A stretch of 64,000 nt of DNA from Bin80 sp965261255 (GTDB taxonomy: Bacteria; Bacteroidota; Rhodothermia; Rhodothermales; Bin80), in contig CBDHCQ010000004.1 in NCBI GenBank assembly GCA_965261255.1, forward strand, positions 3,162,001 through 3,226,000, read 5' to 3'. The translations under genes and the position numbers were made by a program. Under the pieces are notes generated by a model. That model had not been told where the DNA came from. It made no database searches and saw only the letters and a program-made list of their open reading frames with translations. The stretch's first letter is position 1. Every line of letters starts with the position of its first letter. This document shows positions 62,197 to 64,000 of this stretch, in pieces.

Positions 62197-63927
62197 TTAA
62201 GGTCGTTTAGAGAACTGAACCCGGAGGGTTGTGTTGTCAAGCCAGGGGATTTTCTGACGTAATTCGGGGTATCCTGCAGCGATCAGGTAGTTGTCTTTGG
62301 CGCGAGCCCGCAACTGGACGAGGATTTCATTGTCTGTGATGGTAACCTTGCCGGTGTGTCGCATCAGGTCACGATAGATGGTCCGGGCCTCGGCTTTTTC
62401 ATAGCCTTGCCCGACGCGCACGCCCATGAGTCGATAGAGCACGCTAGCCATGACGGTCAGTTGCACATCCACGTTGATGCGCAGGGGAACGGCCGAGCTC
62501 AACGCATCCATGTGAAAGAAGTCAATGGCATCGCTGATGACATTTTCGATGACCATGCGCCGGGCATACCGGTCAATCAGTTGCCGGGGCGTGCGTTTCA
62601 TCTGGTTGGTAATCAAAACCGTCGGCTTGTCATGTCCTAAGTTTTTGACAAGAAGTTGCCGAAGGGGCTTGGGATAAGCACGCAATTTGACGATTTCATC
62701 CACGACACTTGGGGTCCGATACGCGCGCCCAATGTTGGAGAGTCGGATTTTCTTCCAGGCCGACTTATCCAGGGAATGAATGCGTTGGATCAAGGCGGCG
62801 TGACGGCGGCGCAGCGTGATAAAGTCAATGCCGAGCGCATCCAGTTCAGCCAAGTTGGCATAGATCGTAAACCGACTGTCAAAGACCAGTTCCCCGGGGA
62901 CCTTTCCCGTTCGGGCTTTCCAATCTCTGACAAACTCCAGAATGGCATCATTCTGGGTTTCTTTTCGGATCGTCGCATTCGCGTAACAGAAGACCTGTGC
63001 TCCGGCATCGCGCGCCAACATGGTGAGGATGCCGCGTTGGCGTCGGCTCCGCTTGGAGACATAGTGTTTCTGCAAAAGGGCCTGATGCCCATGATAGGGG
63101 ATGGTATGGAAGTCCAGGTCCACGGAGGCGCCTGTTCCGGTCACATTCGCCAGCAGTGCAGCGGCATGATACCACCGGTGCATCAAGGGTTCCGAAAAGG
63201 TTGAATCCACCTGGATGGAGTACTCGGTCAAAGTCGTGCGTTTGGGGATGACATTGAGGCCGGTAAACAATGCGAGGCCCTGATCCAGCGTTTCGGCCAT
63301 GACCTGGGAAGGGCGCCCGATCCCGGCGAGTTTCAAGGCCAGGAGTGAGCGCACCGCACAACCGGCCGGGATCATACGGGTCCCCGGCATCTTCACCTGA
63401 TCCAGAATTTCGTCAAGCCCCATTTGGGCCAGGTCAAAGGCGAACAAAAACAATCCTGCAAAATCGGTCGAAAAGGATCGCGGACTGAGATCAAGTTTTT
63501 TGCGGTCTGCTTTGAGGGTTCTTGGAGTAGGTTGCTGGATAGATCGACGGGGCAGGCGCTTGATGTTTTCCTGGTTAAAGACCTTATGGATGTAGCCCAC
63601 GCTGGCCGACATGTTTTCCTTTTTCAGAACCTCCTGAATCTGATAGAGGCTCAAGCCCTGTTCTTTTCGGAGGGCAAGAATCCGACTACGTTTGGGATCA
63701 GACGGCTTAACGCTGGGTTCGGCTTTTTTTAATGGGGGCCAAAAGAAGTCTGCGGACGGGTTTCTGTTGAAGCGTGTGAGGAGGTTTCGGAAGGAGCCGG
63801 AGGTATAGCCACCGCGTTTGGCGGCTTCTTCAATGGTGCATCCTTCGTGGAGATAGGCTCGGAGGGCTTCATACTGACGCATGTGGAGGCCCTCGGGCCG
63901 TACAAAGAAATCGGAGCGTCGACTCAT
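62197..63927 (-). CDS. DDE transposase with N-terminal helix-turn-helix (family not resolved)
   Basis: About 576 residues from ATG 63927; the frame opens 16 codons earlier. The N-terminal part has a helix-turn-helix (LHEGCTIEEAAKRGGYTSGSFRNLLTRF, cut; about 22-49) and a second one near ALRKEQGLSLYQIQEVL. The catalytic core shows GASVDLDFHTIPYHGHQ (first Asp), GELVFDSRFTIYANL (second) and MVIENVISDAIDFFHMDAL (Glu). The enzyme looks complete and may be active. The fold is that of IS4-superfamily enzymes, but I do not recognise the exact family. The other element end may lie outside the window. Confidence 0.78.
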   Translation of the reverse strand: MSRRSDFFVRPEGLHMRQYEALRAYLHEGCTIEEAAKRGGYTSGSFRNLLTRFNRNPSADFFWPPLKKAEPSVKPSDPKRSRILALRKEQGLSLYQIQEVLKKENMSASVGYIHKVFNQENIKRLPRRSIQQPTPRTLKADRKKLDLSPRSFSTDFAGLFLFAFDLAQMGLDEILDQVKMPGTRMIPAGCAVRSLLALKLAGIGRPSQVMAETLDQGLALFTGLNVIPKRTTLTEYSIQVDSTFSEPLMHRWYHAAALLANVTGTGASVDLDFHTIPYHGHQALLQKHYVSKRSRRQRGILTMLARDAGAQVFCYANATIRKETQNDAILEFVRDWKARTGKVPGELVFDSRFTIYANLAELDALGIDFITLRRRHAALIQRIHSLDKSAWKKIRLSNIGRAYRTPSVVDEIVKLRAYPKPLRQLLVKNLGHDKPTVLITNQMKRTPRQLIDRYARRMVIENVISDAIDFFHMDALSSAVPLRINVDVQLTVMASVLYRLMGVRVGQGYEKAEARTIYRDLMRHTGKVTITDNEILVQLRARAKDNYLIAAGYPELRQKIPWLDNTTLRVQFSKRP

Positions 63928-64000
63928 TGTATATCGTGAACAATGAAATAATAGCCGATATAATAACGGCAACACTAAAAAACAAACGACCAGGCCTGGA

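Noticed and set aside
62201..62208. GGTCGTTT near the transposase stop also occurring in reverse near 63990, considered as a terminal repeat
   Set aside because: Only eight bases, flanks do not match, and one copy is coding sequence for the C-terminal KRP.
1..64000. tRNA, rRNA, CRISPR array, replication origin
   Set aside because: No tRNA arm pattern, regularly spaced repeats, rRNA motifs or origin-like clusters were noticed in the gaps; a covariance-model scan would be needed to exclude a tRNA fully.

Overview
The window is bacterial chromosome. It most likely comes from the Rhodothermota/Balneolota side of the Bacteroidota. The pointers are a LamG protein with a type IX secretion (T9SS) C-terminal sorting tail, bshA for bacillithiol, the Bacteroidota-type N-acetylglutamate-synthase-like GNAT, several 6-bladed beta-propeller lipoproteins, DXP-dependent PLP synthesis (pdxJ, pdxB), and weak Shine-Dalgarno signals before most genes. 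No rRNA, tRNA or CRISPR array was seen. One structural RNA is clear: the small SRP RNA (ffs) at about 41.2-41.3 kb. The species assignment is inference from gene families only.

Layout. 0-5.2 kb (+): the end of an amidohydrolase, a TPR protein with a peptidase-MA domain, a DUF4159 protein and a MoxR ATPase. 5.2-11.9 kb (-): a six-gene run with a beta-CASP nuclease, fructose-6-phosphate aldolase/transaldolase, a GAF-PP2C phosphatase, a UPF0173 hydrolase, the LamG-T9SS protein and a pseudopilin-like protein. 12-14.8 kb: pdxJ and era overlap and converge on pdxB. 14.9-24.2 kb is accessory: a SleB-type hydrolase, three tandem paralogous beta-propeller lipoproteins embedded in a decayed repeat, a metallophosphoesterase and a GIY-YIG/DUF4357 protein. 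24.8-30.2 kb: an outer-membrane barrel, bshA, and the four-gene operon thyA - amidase - MamK-like actin - folA. 30.9-35.3 kb: a UPF0261 (Tm-1-like) gene plus cupin, a beta-propeller lipoprotein, then a partial decayed second copy of the UPF0261/cupin pair. 35.8-36.8 kb: a Panacea-domain antitoxin and a membrane protein behind a hairpin operator, a likely toxin-antitoxin locus. 37.5-44.4 kb: gamma-glutamyltransferase, ribBA, yajC, ffs, priA and the GNAT. 44.5-46.7 kb: a zinc-ribbon micro-membrane protein, a NUDIX hydrolase and a K+ channel ending in a zinc ribbon.

46.9-64 kb is a mobile-element graveyard around a carbohydrate cluster. It holds an IS110 remnant, a broken IS1380, an IS1634-like remnant, an ISL3 element with both ends, a TnpB element and a further DDE transposase. 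The cargo is a GH4 glycosidase, a CehA/McbA-type hydrolase with a TolB-like propeller, a PIG-L deacetylase (now a pseudogene) and a sodium:solute symporter.

The observations most worth a second look are these. (1) A MamK-family actin is encoded inside a thymidylate/folate/murein operon with no magnetosome gene in sight. (2) A tnpB gene sits in a 1.4-kb element with 27-bp terminal inverted repeats and a 6-bp target duplication, an architecture not expected of IS200/IS605. (3) A Panacea-membrane protein pair has a near-perfect 15-bp hairpin over its promoter. (4) The tandem beta-propeller lipoprotein array. (5) A zinc-ribbon microprotein lies close to a zinc-ribbon K+ channel.
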